Origin: Pedobacter sp. ASV28
GTDB lineage: Bacteria; Bacteroidota; Bacteroidia; Sphingobacteriales; Sphingobacteriaceae
Length of the DNA: 64,000 nt
Direction of reading: 5' to 3'
NCBI RefSeq assembly: GCF_016428855.1
Contig: NZ_JAELTN010000010.1
Location: 47,867-111,866 of the forward strand
Position 1 is the stretch's first letter. Every line of letters begins with the position of its first letter. Of the stretch, positions 63,393-64,000 are shown in pieces. The notes below the pieces were generated by a model, which was not told where the DNA came from, ran no database searches, and was given only the letters and a program-made list of their open reading frames with translations. Both the position numbers and the translations under genes were made by a program.

Positions 63393-63977
63393 ATGCTATT
63401 TGGCCAAAATCGGGAAACGGAAGATTATTTTTTAAAGAAAGCTATACTTGGGGAACGAGAAGGGTTTGAATATCTTGTTGGTACTTATCAAAATCTGTCC
63501 TATACCATTGCTTTCAAAATTTGCGGAAATAACGAAGATGCCGAAGAAGTAGTTCAGGATGCTTTTATGAAAGCTTTTAATGCTTTGGCCAATTTCCGTA
63601 GTGCTTCAAAATTTTCAACCTGGCTTTATAGAATTGTTTACAACACGGCCCTGACTAAAAAGAATACCAAACGAGCAGATAATGTGGAATTGAATGAAGA
63701 ATTGGATACCGAGCGATATTTATTAGATGAAAAAAGAGAAATTAATGGGCTGATACTGTCCGACCGAAAAAAATATATTGACCTGGCACTCGCGGAACTA
63801 CCGGAAGAAGAAAGAATGGCAATTACCCTCCATTATATGGGAGAAAAGAGTATTACAGAAATAGCAGAAATACTTGAACTGGGAAAGTCTGCTATTAAGA
63901 TGAGGTTGATGCGCGGAAGAAAAAAACTGGAAGAATCTCTAAAAGATTTACTTACTGATGAATTAAAAGATTTATGA
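63393..63977 (+). CDS. ECF RNA polymerase sigma factor (RpoE-like)
   Basis: A 194-residue sigma factor with region 2 (about 20-90, FEYLVGTYQNLSYTIAFKI; NNEDAEEVVQDAFMKAFNALANFRSASKFSTWLYRIVYN) and region 4 (about 130-185, LPEEERMAITLHYMGEKSITEIAEILELGKSAIKMRLMRGRKKL). It is divergent from the DUF6249 gene at 62931. The stop codon is at 63975-63977; an anti-sigma partner, if present, lies beyond the window. Confidence 0.93.
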   Translation: MLFGQNRETEDYFLKKAILGEREGFEYLVGTYQNLSYTIAFKICGNNEDAEEVVQDAFMKAFNALANFRSASKFSTWLYRIVYNTALTKKNTKRADNVELNEELDTERYLLDEKREINGLILSDRKKYIDLALAELPEEERMAITLHYMGEKSITEIAEILELGKSAIKMRLMRGRKKLEESLKDLLTDELKDL

Positions 63978-64000
63978 TAGCCTCAGCATGAGTGTACCAC

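Overview
The window comes from a Bacteroidota chromosome, most like Pedobacter or a related Sphingobacteriaceae genus. The evidence is the AT-rich DNA, two SusC/SusD pairs, FecR/ECF-sigma/TonB-receptor triplets, a type IX secretion C-terminal domain, B-type succinate dehydrogenase and promoter elements of the form TTTG-N20-TAnnTTTG. I see no tRNA, rRNA, CRISPR array, transposase or phage gene.

Positions 68-22871 (minus strand) are a starch/maltodextrin utilisation locus. A LacI-type regulator is followed by an intrinsic terminator and a regulatory region with two near-identical 20-22 bp palindromes. Then come susC, susD, two small envelope proteins, a SusE/F-like starch-binding lipoprotein, a GH31 alpha-glucosidase, a SusA-like GH13, beta-phosphoglucomutase, GH65 maltose phosphorylase, a lipoprotein GH13, a sugar MFS permease and a second lipoprotein GH13 with CBM48. 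The logic is: surface cleavage, SusCD uptake, periplasmic trimming to maltose, MFS import, phosphorolysis to glucose plus beta-glucose-1-phosphate, then conversion to glucose-6-phosphate. A nucleotide pyrophosphatase/phosphodiesterase lies beyond it.

Positions 22956-26342 hold a TetR regulator and an acyl-chemistry cluster (hotdog thioesterase, SDR, DUF2798 protein, FabF-type ketosynthase). Matching operators lie in front of tetR and in front of the thioesterase. Positions 26487-29731 are a DUF1800/DUF1501 pair with its own terminator.

Positions 30106-43493 are a second polysaccharide locus: ECF sigma, FecR anti-sigma, SusC with STN domain, SusD, two tandem endonuclease/exonuclease/phosphatase-fold enzymes, a GxDLY/SGNH esterase, a T9SS-exported protein and a GH92 enzyme. 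The GH92 has Gln where the family's catalytic acid Glu should be. In GH92 that change is associated with cleavage of mannose-1-phosphate diester linkages. Together with the two phosphatase-fold enzymes it suggests a phosphomannan (fungal mannan) degradation system. This is my main candidate for a new system.

Positions 43704-51312 hold a short Hsp70-like ATPase and, divergently, an operon of porin, DASS dicarboxylate transporter and sdhCAB, apparently a C4-dicarboxylate uptake and oxidation unit. Positions 51335-63977 are dense in ECF sigma factors: a FecA-like receptor/FecR/sigma set, a decayed MarR-like gene, an ECF42-type sigma with its DGPF/YCII partner, and two modules combining a secreted hydrolase, a DUF6249 membrane protein and an ECF sigma.
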